A stretch of 57,643 bases of DNA from assembly GCA_052144935.1 (NCBI GenBank), contig JBKQPR010000084.1, positions 1 through 57,643 of the forward strand. Direction: 5' to 3'. The DNA comes from JOPF133 sp052144935 (GTDB lineage Bacteria > Acidobacteriota > Terriglobia > Bryobacterales > Bryobacteraceae). The stretch's first letter is position 1, and each line of letters opens with the position of its first letter. The notes below the pieces were generated by a model. The model did not search any database and was not told the DNA's origin. It worked only from the letters and a program-made list of their open reading frames with translations. The position numbers and the translations under genes are program-made. This document shows, piece by piece, positions 45,046-52,780 of this stretch.

Positions 45046-45345
45046 TCAGGCTCGGGGAGGCCTGGGGAAGGGATCGATGGCCGGTTCCAGAGGGAGCGGA
45101 TTCCAGCTTGGAAGAACCAGGCCGACGGGCGCCAGGGCCGTGCGCGGCGAAGCGCCACCCAGCGCGCCGGCCGCGTGGCAGCAGAAGCAGTAGCCGCAGC
45201 AACCGGCATCGCCGTCCTCACCGCCGGCGCCGGATTGAAGGCCGGCCGCCGAAGCGGGCGCCAGCGAGTCGAAGCACTTGGCGGAGACCGAGAGCGCTTG
45301 CAACAGAATGGCGATGACGGCGCAGACCAGGATGGGCCGCTGCAT
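45046..45345 (-). CDS. Small Cys-rich secreted protein
   Basis: About 99 residues from the ATG at 45345 (an ATG at 45360 adds five). A signal peptide (RPILVCAVIAILLQALSVSA) is followed by a Gly/Ala linker and the cluster GCCGYCFCCHAAG, which could bind a metal. The C-terminal third is proline-rich. Small exported Cys/His-cluster proteins of this kind are often found near metal-handling genes, but no efflux genes are visible here. It probably shares a transcript with the barrel gene downstream. Confidence 0.6.
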   Translation of the reverse strand: MQRPILVCAVIAILLQALSVSAKCFDSLAPASAAGLQSGAGGEDGDAGCCGYCFCCHAAGALGGASPRTALAPVGLVLPSWNPLPLEPAIDPFPRPPRA

Positions 45346-45423
45346 TTTCACATGGTACACGAAGGAGGCGGAACCCGCGGCCAGCCCTGGCGTCGAACTG
45401 GCCCGTGCACCAGCGCCGATCCG

Positions 45424-45715
45424 AAACCCGCAGGTTCCCTGGCTGGAGATATTCGCTCAGGATGTACGGCAGGGATCCGCTCACTCTCGCGGTTCGGGGT
45501 TCACCGCTGTGGTTGACCTGGCTCTGGGCATCGGGGCGACCAAGGCCATTTTCCCGGTGGTCGACGCGGTTCTGCTGCGGCTGCGGCCCTATCCCGACCC
45601 GCCCGAATCGTGCTTCACAACCGCTTCGCCTGGGGGATCGGGCATTGCTGCGGGATCTCCCCTAGGGTTCAATTTCTGGCGCGAGCAGACCAGCACCTTG
45701 CTGTCGTTGACCCGG
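45424..45715 (+). pseudogene. Remnant of a MacB-like ABC transporter permease
   Basis: Two reading frames together spell the hallmark N-terminus of the duplicated orphan permeases of Acidobacteriota: WLEIFAQDVR, then after a shift SLRMYGRDP, then GFTAVVDLALGIGATKAIFP and VVDAVLLRLRPYPDP, ending near FNFWREQTSTL. The intact family reads roughly GFTAVAVLTLALGIGANTAIFSVVNAVLLRPLPY. There is no start codon, the frame is broken, and the remaining ~700 residues are missing. Confidence 0.7.
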
Positions 45716-45733
45716 ACGTTGCCAGGTTCATTT

Positions 45734-45904
45734 TCAAGTGGGATCCGGAATTCGCGCCTCGCCGTGCCGGCCAAAAGGCTGGGGGGCGCGCGCGCCAGGA
45801 TCGCCGGCCATCGCCCGGCGTCGCCGCCGAAGGAACATAACAATCGCCCCCGGAGCGAGTAACGAAAGCGAACCCGGTTCCGGAGCGATCACAAGCGACC
45901 CAAC
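45734..45904 (-). pseudogene. Detached PEP-CTERM anchor, in frame after a stop codon
   Basis: Directly after the TAG at 45905-45907 the same frame continues as VGSLVIAPEPGSLSLLAPGAI with VMFLRRRRRAMAG behind it, to a TGA at 45734-45736. That is a textbook PEP-CTERM signal: a PEP motif, a hydrophobic helix and an arginine cluster. It has no start of its own and must have belonged to the upstream gene. Confidence 0.75.
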
Positions 45905-46360
45905 CTAGGACTCGCTGACCGATTCCGTTGTCGAACTGGTGCTCGCGATCGTTCCCGTAGCCGTGGCTTCCCCCGTGGCCCCCGCGAAAATCCCGGTTCC
46001 ACCCGTGAACACCCGATCGATCATATCCGTCGCGGTGCCATGTCCGCTGGCGGTCCCGCCGCCGGAGCTGGCGCCGAACAGGGTCCCTTGGGAAAAGGTC
46101 TCCGTGAACATCCCACTGGAAATAATGATGCTCGGAGGATCGCTGAAGTCGATGGTCGAATTGGATTGCGGGGTGAAGGAGCCGTAAATCGTGTCGACTC
46201 CGTCGCCGGTGAAGTTCTGGACGAAAATGCCCGGCGTAGAGGTGGCCGTGAGGGTGGCGTCTCCGTCGAAAGTCCCGGATATCGCCGAAGCGTGAACCGG
46301 CACGGCGAAGGCGCCCATCATCGCCAGAGCAGTCAAGGTAAAGGCGACCGAGCGTATCAT
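45905..46360 (-). CDS. Secreted protein truncated before its PEP-CTERM anchor
   Basis: 151 residues from the ATG at 46360. Signal peptide IRSVAFTLTALAMMGAFAVPVHA, then a Gly/Thr/Ser-rich beta domain (ISGTFDGDATLTATSTPGIFVQNFTGDG, TGGTGIFAGATGEATATGTI). The gene ends with a TAG; the PEP-CTERM sorting signal continues in frame beyond it. As it stands the product would be released instead of being sorted to the exopolysaccharide-linked surface by exosortase. Read-through would restore the anchor. Confidence 0.75.
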   Translation of the reverse strand: MIRSVAFTLTALAMMGAFAVPVHASAISGTFDGDATLTATSTPGIFVQNFTGDGVDTIYGSFTPQSNSTIDFSDPPSIIISSGMFTETFSQGTLFGASSGGGTASGHGTATDMIDRVFTGGTGIFAGATGEATATGTIASTSSTTESVSES

Positions 46361-46415
46361 TGCGAAACCTCCTGAAGCGACAGCTCCCGAATCGCGCCCG
46401 CGACACATCACGGAA

Positions 46416-46628
46416 ATGATTTTCACGAATAACATGCCAAACGGCCAAGCCTCAAATGGAATTCCTTCCCGAGGGGACCGGTCCATCGACCCCGGACCTG
46501 CGGAGGAATTCGAGGCTTTCTCGCGCCCCATCTGTGAGCATCGAACCGGCGCGACGAATTCCGTATGCCTGATGTGTAAGTGGGAAATTTTGGGGGAATC
46601 CCCCAAACTTTTTGTTGAAACGAAATGA
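46416..46628 (+). CDS. Possible small Cys-containing protein
   Basis: A 70-residue frame with a plausible zinc-binding segment (RPICEHRTGATNSVCLMCKWEI). The last ~14 codons are made by the palindromic repeat, so the original C-terminus may have been replaced. No strong ribosome site is seen. Low confidence. Confidence 0.3.
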   Translation: MIFTNNMPNGQASNGIPSRGDRSIDPGPAEEFEAFSRPICEHRTGATNSVCLMCKWEILGESPKLFVETK

Positions 46629-46658
46629 CTTAGCCGAAATTTTGGGGGATTCCCCCAA
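46590..46658. repeat. Two copies of a TTGGGGGA(A/T)TCCCCCAA palindrome
   Basis: TTGGGGGAATCCCCCAA at 46590-46606 and TTGGGGGATTCCCCCAA at 46642-46658 are the same 17-bp palindrome with opposite central base; both are preceded by GAAATT. The centres are 52 bases apart, about five helical turns, so a dimeric protein could bind both on one face. Confidence 0.75.
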
Positions 46659-46821
46659 GAATCGCCCGTCACTTGGTCCCCGGCCGCGATGCGGTGCTGC
46701 CGGGAAAGCGCTCGTGGGGTGCCCTCCGGCGCCCTCCGGGCCGGCTCTGTGCCGGAGCCACGACCGAGGGGGAGTGGTAAGCCAGAGCACAACATCACAC
46801 GGTCGGAGACCCGGCGGGCTG

Positions 46822-48591
46822 TCAGACGTGCTGGCCCAGCGGCTGGGCGGCGTGCGCGCCGGGGAGGCGGAAAAGAAACCGGGCGCCCCGGCCGGGCTCC
46901 GATTCGACCCACAGGTCGCCGCCGTGCTCGAGGACCGTCTGGCGGGTCAGCGCCAGCCCCAGGCCCAGACCGTTGCGCTTGCCGGCGCTGACAAAGGGTT
47001 GGAAGAGCTGATTGCGGATCTCCACCGCGATGCCGGGGCCGTTGTCGGCCACTTCCACCAGCGCCATGCCGTTCTCCAGGCGCGCCGAGAGACGTACCCG
47101 GCCCCCTTCCGGCATGGCCTCCAAAGCGTTGGCAATCAGGTTTACGAAGGCCCGCTCCATGCGGTTGCGCTCCAGGGGCAGCTCGATTTCCGGCGGAATT
47201 TCCAGCGCGATGGCCACCCCCTGGGAATCGGCCGCGGCGGCCAGGGAATCGCACGCCGCGAAGGCCACTTCGCGCAAACGGCACATCTCGGGCGCCTGGG
47301 ATTTGCCGCGCGAGACGTTCAGCAGGTCCTGCAACAGTTCCTGCATGCGCCGCGAGGCGCGATAGATGTTGCCGGCCAGCCTCTTGACATGGGCCGGCGG
47401 CAGGTCGGCATCCACCAGCATTTCCGACCCGCCGTAAATGGCCGCCAGAGGGTTGCGCAGGTCGTGCACGATGGAGCCGGAGAGCCGCCCGATGGTGGAG
47501 ATGCGCTCCTGCCGGATGAGGTCTTCGCGCGCCTGGCGGAGCGAAGCGCACATGGTGTTGAAGGTGCGGGCCAGGCGGCCCATTTCGTCCTGGCTGTTCA
47601 CCTCCACCTGGATGGCGTAGTTCTGGCGCGCCACTTCGGCGGCCGCGCGGTCCAGTTGCTTGACCGGCTCGACGATGCGCCGCGCCAGCAGATAGGTGAG
47701 CAGCAGCCCCACCGAGACGGCCACCAGCCAGAGCAGCACGATATTGGTCTTCATGCCGGAAAGGCGGCGGCGCGCGTCCTCGAACGAGCGCAGAATGCAG
47801 ATCTCGCCCACCGGCTTGCGGTTGATGTCGAGCAGCGTGGTTTTCAAGCGGGCGTATTCCACCACGCCATCGCTGACCCGCTGGGCGCCGCGCGCGCCGG
47901 CGATGTTGGCTACCACGGCCGCCGTGGCCCGCGGATTCAGCGTGGACGCGATCACGCGGCCCTGCGCCAGGAACAGGAATTCGCTGCGGCCGGTGGCTTC
48001 CTTCAGCTCTTGCGCCACCACCGCATCCACGTGATAGCCGGCCACAAGCACGTCCAGCAGTTCCTGGCCCTGGGTGGAATCCACGTACACGGGAGTCACC
48101 GCGATATGATACAGCTCGCCATTTTCCAGGAAAAAGCCGGAGGACTGATCGGGGAAGCGCGGCGCGGCGGCCTCCACCACGCCCAGATTCTTCTGCAGCG
48201 AAAGCGAGGTCACCCCGCCCAGCGACGCGATTACTTTGCCGCTCGGGTTGGTCACCAGGAAGAGGGCGTTCTCGGTGGAGATCTTGGACCACAGATCGCT
48301 GACCACATCCTGGATGGTGGCCCGGTCGCCGGTCGAGAACGCCGCCCGCACATTCGGCATGGTGCTCAGCAGGCGGCTGACCGACCCCAGCCACTCCGCG
48401 CGCGAATTCCACAGCGAAGTGTAAGCCTGGAAACTGGTATGCACCTCCTGCTCCAGGCTGTCCGACACGGTGCGGGAAATGTTGCCCAGCACGATCAGGC
48501 CGGTGACCGCGAACAGGGCCGTAACGGCCACGGAGGTGGAGAGCAGGATCTTCCACAGGAGCGACAGGTTGGAAAAGCGGGGCCGTCTCAT
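46822..48591 (-). CDS. Membrane sensor histidine kinase
   Basis: A 589-residue kinase. Membrane helix 1 at ~12-35 (LLWKILLSTSVAVTALFAVTGLIVLG), an extracytoplasmic double-Cache-like sensor of ~230 residues, helix 2 near 285-305 (NIVLLWLVAVSVGLLLTYLLA), a HAMP domain (RRIVEPVKQLDRAAAEVARQNY), the phospho-acceptor H376 in GSIVHDLRNPLAAI, N-box NLIANALEAMPEGG, and G-boxes DNGPGIAVEI and NGLGLGLAL. It starts four bases inside the cupredoxin-like gene (ATGA overlap). Its response regulator is the first gene of the same operon. Confidence 0.93.
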   Translation of the reverse strand: MRRPRFSNLSLLWKILLSTSVAVTALFAVTGLIVLGNISRTVSDSLEQEVHTSFQAYTSLWNSRAEWLGSVSRLLSTMPNVRAAFSTGDRATIQDVVSDLWSKISTENALFLVTNPSGKVIASLGGVTSLSLQKNLGVVEAAAPRFPDQSSGFFLENGELYHIAVTPVYVDSTQGQELLDVLVAGYHVDAVVAQELKEATGRSEFLFLAQGRVIASTLNPRATAAVVANIAGARGAQRVSDGVVEYARLKTTLLDINRKPVGEICILRSFEDARRRLSGMKTNIVLLWLVAVSVGLLLTYLLARRIVEPVKQLDRAAAEVARQNYAIQVEVNSQDEMGRLARTFNTMCASLRQAREDLIRQERISTIGRLSGSIVHDLRNPLAAIYGGSEMLVDADLPPAHVKRLAGNIYRASRRMQELLQDLLNVSRGKSQAPEMCRLREVAFAACDSLAAAADSQGVAIALEIPPEIELPLERNRMERAFVNLIANALEAMPEGGRVRLSARLENGMALVEVADNGPGIAVEIRNQLFQPFVSAGKRNGLGLGLALTRQTVLEHGGDLWVESEPGRGARFLFRLPGAHAAQPLGQHV

Positions 48592-49409
48592 TTGATGGCT
48601 CCCGGATAGGCGCCGCCATTGGTTACCGGCGGATATTCCTTGCCGTACTTATTCAAATGCGGCAAAGCCAGGAAGCCGGTTTCGGAGATGGAGATGAGGG
48701 GCAGCGCCAGCCCTCCTTCGGGCACGGTGATACGGCGCTCCAGGAAGCGCAGGTTCTCGGTGAGCGCGCGTTCGTGGAAAATGTGCAACTGATAATCGCC
48801 GGGCGGCACGTTGGGTATATTGTACTTGCCCGTGGGGGGCGTCAGGGCATACCAGGGAGTGGGCAGCACGGCGATGATGGCGCTCATGGTGGGGTGAATG
48901 TTGCAGAAGACGCGTACGATTCCGGGGTGGTGGAAGCTCCAGCCTTTGCTGGTGCCCGGCCGGTAGAGACCCAGGTCGAACTGCTCGCCTTCGAAGTTGG
49001 AAAACGCGTTGTGGTAGATGGGGTCGAGGTTGGGGAAATCCACCGTGCTGCCCAGGGGAATGGCGGTGACGTGGGGCTGGAAGTGGCGGTCCTTCTGGAG
49101 GATCTCGACGCGCCGGGGCGGGGCCGCCGCGGCCGGACGATCCACCGGTTCCAGCCAGATCACCACGCCGGAATAGTCCTTGTTGCGGCGCACCGCGGGT
49201 TCGCGGGAGTTGGTCAGCTCCACTTCGCCGCGAACGCCCCCCGGCGGCTGGGGCGGCTGCGGCTGTGGCGGAGACATGTAGAAGCCCAAACTGAGCAAGG
49301 AGACAGAGGTCAGGGGCCAGAAGCCGGAAGCAAACCCGCGCAGGCGCTGAGAGGGTGCGCAGCGATTTCCGATGCTGTGTTTAAAACAAATAAGCCAGCG
49401 CCAGATCAT
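48588..49409 (-). CDS. Cupredoxin-like exported protein
   Basis: A 273-residue protein with an N-terminal hydrophobic stretch (~26-44, ASGFWPLTSVSLLSLGFYM), then a Pro-rich linker and an Ig/cupredoxin fold. A complete type-1 copper ligand set can be read: H133 in PIYHNAFSNF, then C169, H172 and M175 in VFCNIHPTMSA. The family includes plastocyanin-like and methylamine-utilisation-like proteins. A carboxypeptidase-regulatory-like tail follows (GKYNIPNVPPGDYQLHIFHE). It overlaps the porin gene by 29 bases and the kinase by four, so it is made together with them. Confidence 0.8.
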   Translation of the reverse strand: MIWRWLICFKHSIGNRCAPSQRLRGFASGFWPLTSVSLLSLGFYMSPPQPQPPQPPGGVRGEVELTNSREPAVRRNKDYSGVVIWLEPVDRPAAAAPPRRVEILQKDRHFQPHVTAIPLGSTVDFPNLDPIYHNAFSNFEGEQFDLGLYRPGTSKGWSFHHPGIVRVFCNIHPTMSAIIAVLPTPWYALTPPTGKYNIPNVPPGDYQLHIFHERALTENLRFLERRITVPEGGLALPLISISETGFLALPHLNKYGKEYPPVTNGGAYPGAIK

Positions 49410-50820
49410 AGTGGTTGTTGATGCGTACGCCCTGTGCCAGATACGAGGTGCGCAGTTGGGTGGTTTCCAGGCCCAGTAACACGTTGGGGGCCAGCCGGAA
49501 GTAGAGATTCCCGCCGAAGAGCAGGTTCCTGGAGATTCGGCCGGCGATCAGGTCCGCGGCATTATCGTCCTGTTGGCCAGTGAACAGGTGGAGGTCCAGG
49601 CGCGGGAGCACGTGCACGGTGAACTGGCCCCATCCTCCGCGGCTGTGGACGGCCTGGGCCTCGCCGTCGTAGAAGCCGAAGCCCTGTTGATAGCCTTCGC
49701 CCAGCGGGGCGACATTCTGGCCGGAATAGAAGGCCCCGGAGAATTCGATTTTGCGCAGCGGATTGAAGAACCAGTCCAGCGAAAACAGGTTGGAGGGGAT
49801 GGAGGCGCCGCCGGCGTGGGTCACGCTGCTGTGAAAGCCGGCCGCGATTTCAAGATGGCGGTCGCTGTCCAGATTGTGGAAGAACTCGTAGCGGCCCTCC
49901 AGGCCGGGCCGGACGGCTTCCACCGTGCCCGTGAAAACGCTGCCGGCGTAGGGGCCGGCCTCGCGGGTCTCGATCACCCCCAGTTGCGCCCGCAGTCCGG
50001 TGCTCTCGCTGAAATGGAAATCCTGTTCCAGACGGACTTGCGGCAGCCACAGCCACAGGTTGCCCGCCCCGGTAAGCGGCGAAACCCCTACCTGGGCCAG
50101 CGAGCTGGGCTCGCGCGGGTTGAAGATGGGTTTTTCGACTCCCACCATGATGCTGCGGCTCAGCCAGTCGATTTCAATCTCCCCGGTTCGCAGGCGGACC
50201 GTATTGGTGGTGGTCCCGCTGAAGAAATCCATGTATACGTTGCCGTGGACGGAGCCGCCCCAGAAGGTGGCGGGGCCGCGGTAATCCAGTCCGATGATGG
50301 TCTGGCGAAAAGTCGCGCCGGCGTGGCCGGGGCCGGGGACGGTGGCCACCACCGGGTAATCCACGCCGCCGCTGTCCCGGGAATCGAGGAAGGTGTTGAA
50401 CAGCGCCATCCCGGTGAGCCGGATGGGGAAGCGCTCGGAGGCCTCCACTTTGGTCTGGGCCATTTCCTCGAGGCGCTGCTGTTGAATGGCCACCTTATCG
50501 TCGAGGGACTGGGGCGGGGTGCCCTCTGGGCCCGGCGGGTTGGCGGGCGGTGAGGCGGAAGACGGGGCGGGCGAGGCGACGGGGCCGGCGGGTTGCTCCG
50601 ATGTTCCATCCAGCCGCGCGCGCAGGGCCTTGACGTCTTCGGCCAGGGCGCGGTTGGCTTCGGCGAGCGCGCGGTTCTCGCGCTCCAGCCTGTCCAGCCG
50701 CTCCAGGATGGCGGCCAGTTCCGGGGGCGCCTGGGCTCTCAGACAGAACGGCGCTGCCAGAAACACCATTGCGAACAGCCTGCACAGCCTATTGAGTGGC
50801 GGCATCTTGAGTGGCGGCAT
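49381..50820 (-). CDS. Outer-membrane porin-like barrel with coiled-coil N-terminus
   Basis: About 479 residues from the ATG at 50820, which has GGAG ten bases upstream; an ATG at 50805 is produced by a 15-bp duplication and is an alternative. Signal peptide FAMVFLAAPFCLRAQA, a coiled coil (LERLDRLERENRALAEANRALAEDVKALR in short pieces), a Pro/Ser-rich linker, then a barrel (GMALFNTFLDSRDSGG, WGGSVHGNVYMDFFSG, MVGVEKPIFNPREP, KIEFSGAFYSGQNV) ending in NNHYDLALAYLF with terminal Phe. The coiled coil could reach peptidoglycan. It starts inside the response-regulator gene. Confidence 0.83.
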   Translation of the reverse strand: MPPLKMPPLNRLCRLFAMVFLAAPFCLRAQAPPELAAILERLDRLERENRALAEANRALAEDVKALRARLDGTSEQPAGPVASPAPSSASPPANPPGPEGTPPQSLDDKVAIQQQRLEEMAQTKVEASERFPIRLTGMALFNTFLDSRDSGGVDYPVVATVPGPGHAGATFRQTIIGLDYRGPATFWGGSVHGNVYMDFFSGTTTNTVRLRTGEIEIDWLSRSIMVGVEKPIFNPREPSSLAQVGVSPLTGAGNLWLWLPQVRLEQDFHFSESTGLRAQLGVIETREAGPYAGSVFTGTVEAVRPGLEGRYEFFHNLDSDRHLEIAAGFHSSVTHAGGASIPSNLFSLDWFFNPLRKIEFSGAFYSGQNVAPLGEGYQQGFGFYDGEAQAVHSRGGWGQFTVHVLPRLDLHLFTGQQDDNAADLIAGRISRNLLFGGNLYFRLAPNVLLGLETTQLRTSYLAQGVRINNHYDLALAYLF

Positions 50821-51235
50821 CGAGAATCTGCTCCAGTTTCCGTCGCACCTGGGTAGGGGAGAAAGGTTTGGGAAAGAAGGCGCTGACACCCAGATCGGCG
50901 ACGCGCTGCGGAGTGGCCGGGTCGGTGTCGGCGCTCACCACGATGATGGGCGTGGCGGAGAGACGGGCGTCCCCGCGGACGCGGCGGATCAACTCGAAGC
51001 CATCCATGCGCGGCATGTTGAGATCGGTGACGATGGCGCGCACGGGGGCGCCGCGGCCATCCAGGATGCGCAGGGCCTCGAAGGCCGAGGAGGCCAGGAG
51101 CACGGCGATGCCGGGGATGCCGAGAAGCGCGATTTCGAGCATGGCGGCGCTGTTCTCGGAATCCTCGACGATGAGCACGGCGGGGGGATCGGCGCCCGGC
51201 TCAGCGGGGCGCCGGTTATTGGCCTCTACGGGCAT
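50789..51235 (-). CDS. Single-domain response regulator
   Basis: About 148 residues. I prefer the ATG at 51235, which follows GGAGGAAAA by about eleven bases; the ATG at 51253 overlaps that ribosome site. One receiver domain: VLIVEDSENSAAMLEIAL, phospho-acceptor D71 in AIVTDLNMPRMDG, PIIVVSADTDP, and the conserved Lys in FFPKPFSP. No DNA-binding output domain is present. The tail DAATQDAATQ comes from a 15-bp tandem repeat that also encodes the start of the porin. It is the first gene of the operon that ends with the histidine kinase. Confidence 0.9.
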   Translation of the reverse strand: MPVEANNRRPAEPGADPPAVLIVEDSENSAAMLEIALLGIPGIAVLLASSAFEALRILDGRGAPVRAIVTDLNMPRMDGFELIRRVRGDARLSATPIIVVSADTDPATPQRVADLGVSAFFPKPFSPTQVRRKLEQILDAATQDAATQ

Positions 51236-51253
51236 TCTGCTATTTTCCTCCAT

Positions 51254-51704
51254 CGGCGGGGAGAGAGAAGTAAAAATGGCGGGAAAAGTGGCCGAGGCTT
51301 CGCCCGCGGACCGCTCCCTGATGGGGTTCCCCCGTGGGCCCGGCTCTGACGGGGTTCCCCCGTGGGCCCAGCTCTGACGGGGTTCCCCCGTGGGCCTGGC
51401 TCTGTGTTGGCCGCGCATTGGAGCAGGCCGCTTGCTTCCAGCCGGATTCGGGAGGGCGGGAGTCTACCGGGAGGACCGGGATGCGAGGGCGTGAGGGCAC
51501 CGGCGGCGAGACCTGAAAGCCCGCGATGATCACGATGGGTTCCGTGAATGGCTCCGGGCAGGGGGCGTGCCGGGGATGCGGTCAGACCTATGAGACTTGC
51601 AAGCCGTTGATTTTACAGGGTCGGTGCGGATGCGCGTCATACCGGCCTGAGTGCTATCGCCACTCACCGTCCTGGTTGTACTTCGGCGCGTGCCGCACGA
51701 CGGG
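51254..51704. other. Operon leader with tandem repeats
   Basis: Upstream of the response regulator. It contains three 28-bp direct repeats at 51319-51402 and otherwise no supported gene. The promoter of the signalling operon should be here but is not obvious. Confidence 0.5.
51319..51402. repeat. Three tandem 28-bp repeats
   Basis: Units at 51319-51346, 51347-51374 and 51375-51402 begin TGA(T/C)GGGGTTCCCCCGTG and end GGCTC or AGCTC; they differ at two or three positions. Each unit contains a GGGG-TT-CCCC hairpin. They lie 80-160 bases before the response-regulator start, where they could form serial hairpins in the mRNA leader. Confidence 0.8.
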
Positions 51705-52256
51705 TCAATGCATAGCGGGCTCGTACGTCAAGACCACGTTCCCCGACTTGAAGGATTTCACCGACAACAGTTTGAGCGGGTAGCGCTTCTTGATCGCGTC
51801 GAATACGGTCTTACCCGCGCCCAGCAGAATAGGCGTCAAGACGATGCGTAGCTCGTCCATGAGACCCTGTTCGAGGAACGACACTGCAAGATCGCTTCCG
51901 CCGACCCAGAGCAGGCCGTCACCGGGAACCCGCTTCAGGCGTGCCACCTCGTCAGCGACGGAGCCCGTAGCAAGGCGGGAATTCTGCCAATCCACCCGCT
52001 TCAGCGTCCTCGAAAACACCAGCTTGGGAGTGCCGTTCATTTCCTCTTTGACAGGGTCATTGCCGGGTGCAGCCGGCCAGTAGCCAGCCATCAGCTCGTA
52101 GGTTCTGCGGCCCATGATGAGCACGTCCGACGCCCTGAGCGTTTCCACAGCATAGGCGTTAAACTCATCGTCCACAATATGCCAGTCGATTTCGCGGTCG
52201 GGCCCCTCAATGTAGCCGTCGATGGAAACGGACATCTGAAAGATGACCTTCTTCAT
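51705..52256 (-). CDS. RibD C-terminal / dihydrofolate-reductase-like protein
   Basis: A 183-residue protein of the DHFR-like RibD-C family: MKKVIFQMSVSIDGYIEGPDREIDWH, ASDVLIMGRRTYELMAGYWPA, KLVFSRTLKRVDWQNSRL, and LLWVGGSDLAVSFLEQGLMDELRIVLTPILLGAGKT in shortened form. The fold binds NADPH; most members of this stand-alone group have no assigned substrate. Complete, with ordinary length. Confidence 0.9.
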   Translation of the reverse strand: MKKVIFQMSVSIDGYIEGPDREIDWHIVDDEFNAYAVETLRASDVLIMGRRTYELMAGYWPAAPGNDPVKEEMNGTPKLVFSRTLKRVDWQNSRLATGSVADEVARLKRVPGDGLLWVGGSDLAVSFLEQGLMDELRIVLTPILLGAGKTVFDAIKKRYPLKLLSVKSFKSGNVVLTYEPAMH

Positions 52257-52387
52257 ACGGCGTCATTATCGCAGCTTTAGCCGCCGGCGTCAGGGCGCCG
52301 TTGTGCAGTCCGCGGCGTTGTGCAGGCCGGTGCGATGTGATCTAATCCGGTTTGATTCGCGCGGATCCCGCATCTGTGCCATAGCCG

Positions 52388-52780
52388 ATGATTTCCACGA
52401 ACGAACTGCGAGCAATCTCCCGGGCGCGCCTTCGAGACGCGCAGGCGCTCTTGCGGGCGAAGCGCTTCGACGGAGCGTGGTATCTCTCCGGGTACGCGAT
52501 CGAGCTGGCGCTGAAAGCTCGCATCTGTCGAACGCTCAAGTGGCCGGGTTTTCCGGATAGCGGGCAGGAATTCGCCGGCATGCAGTCGGTGAAGACTCAC
52601 GATCTGAAGATTCTCCTGCGGTTCTCAGGGATCGAGGGTCGAGTATTGGCGAAACACGAGGAGGATTGGGAGGCGGTGGCCGCTTGGAATCCCGAGATGC
52701 GCTATAAGGCGAATCGCGTGACGACTGCGGACGCGGCCAACATGGTAAATTGCGTAGAGAGACTCCTGGAGGTTCTGTGA
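52388..52780 (+). CDS. HEPN-domain protein
   Basis: A 130-residue helical protein: RAISRARLRDAQALLRAKRFDGAWYLSGYAIELALKARIC is the HEPN core, followed by VKTHDLKILLRFSG. The catalytic RxxxxxH motif of RNase-type HEPN toxins is not clear; the closest candidate is the R/H pair around KTHDL. It overlaps the next gene by GTGA, typical of two-gene HEPN modules. It may be a toxin-like partner or a stress sensor. Confidence 0.8.
   Translation: MISTNELRAISRARLRDAQALLRAKRFDGAWYLSGYAIELALKARICRTLKWPGFPDSGQEFAGMQSVKTHDLKILLRFSGIEGRVLAKHEEDWEAVAAWNPEMRYKANRVTTADAANMVNCVERLLEVL

Larger units (their letters stand above)
46361..46821. other. Intergenic, with repeated palindromes and a possible small gene
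   Basis: It lies between the 3' end of the histidine kinase and the PEP-CTERM gene. It contains two GGGGGA(A/T)TCCCCC palindromes and a questionable rightward frame at 46416-46628. The part after 46660 is GC-rich with short repeats of GGGCCGGCTC type. Confidence 0.5.

Noticed and set aside
46361..48619. A 904-codon leftward frame covering the histidine kinase and the PEP-CTERM gene
   Set aside because: Only its last 151 codons (from 46360) make sense; the rest is a shadow of the histidine-kinase gene in another frame.
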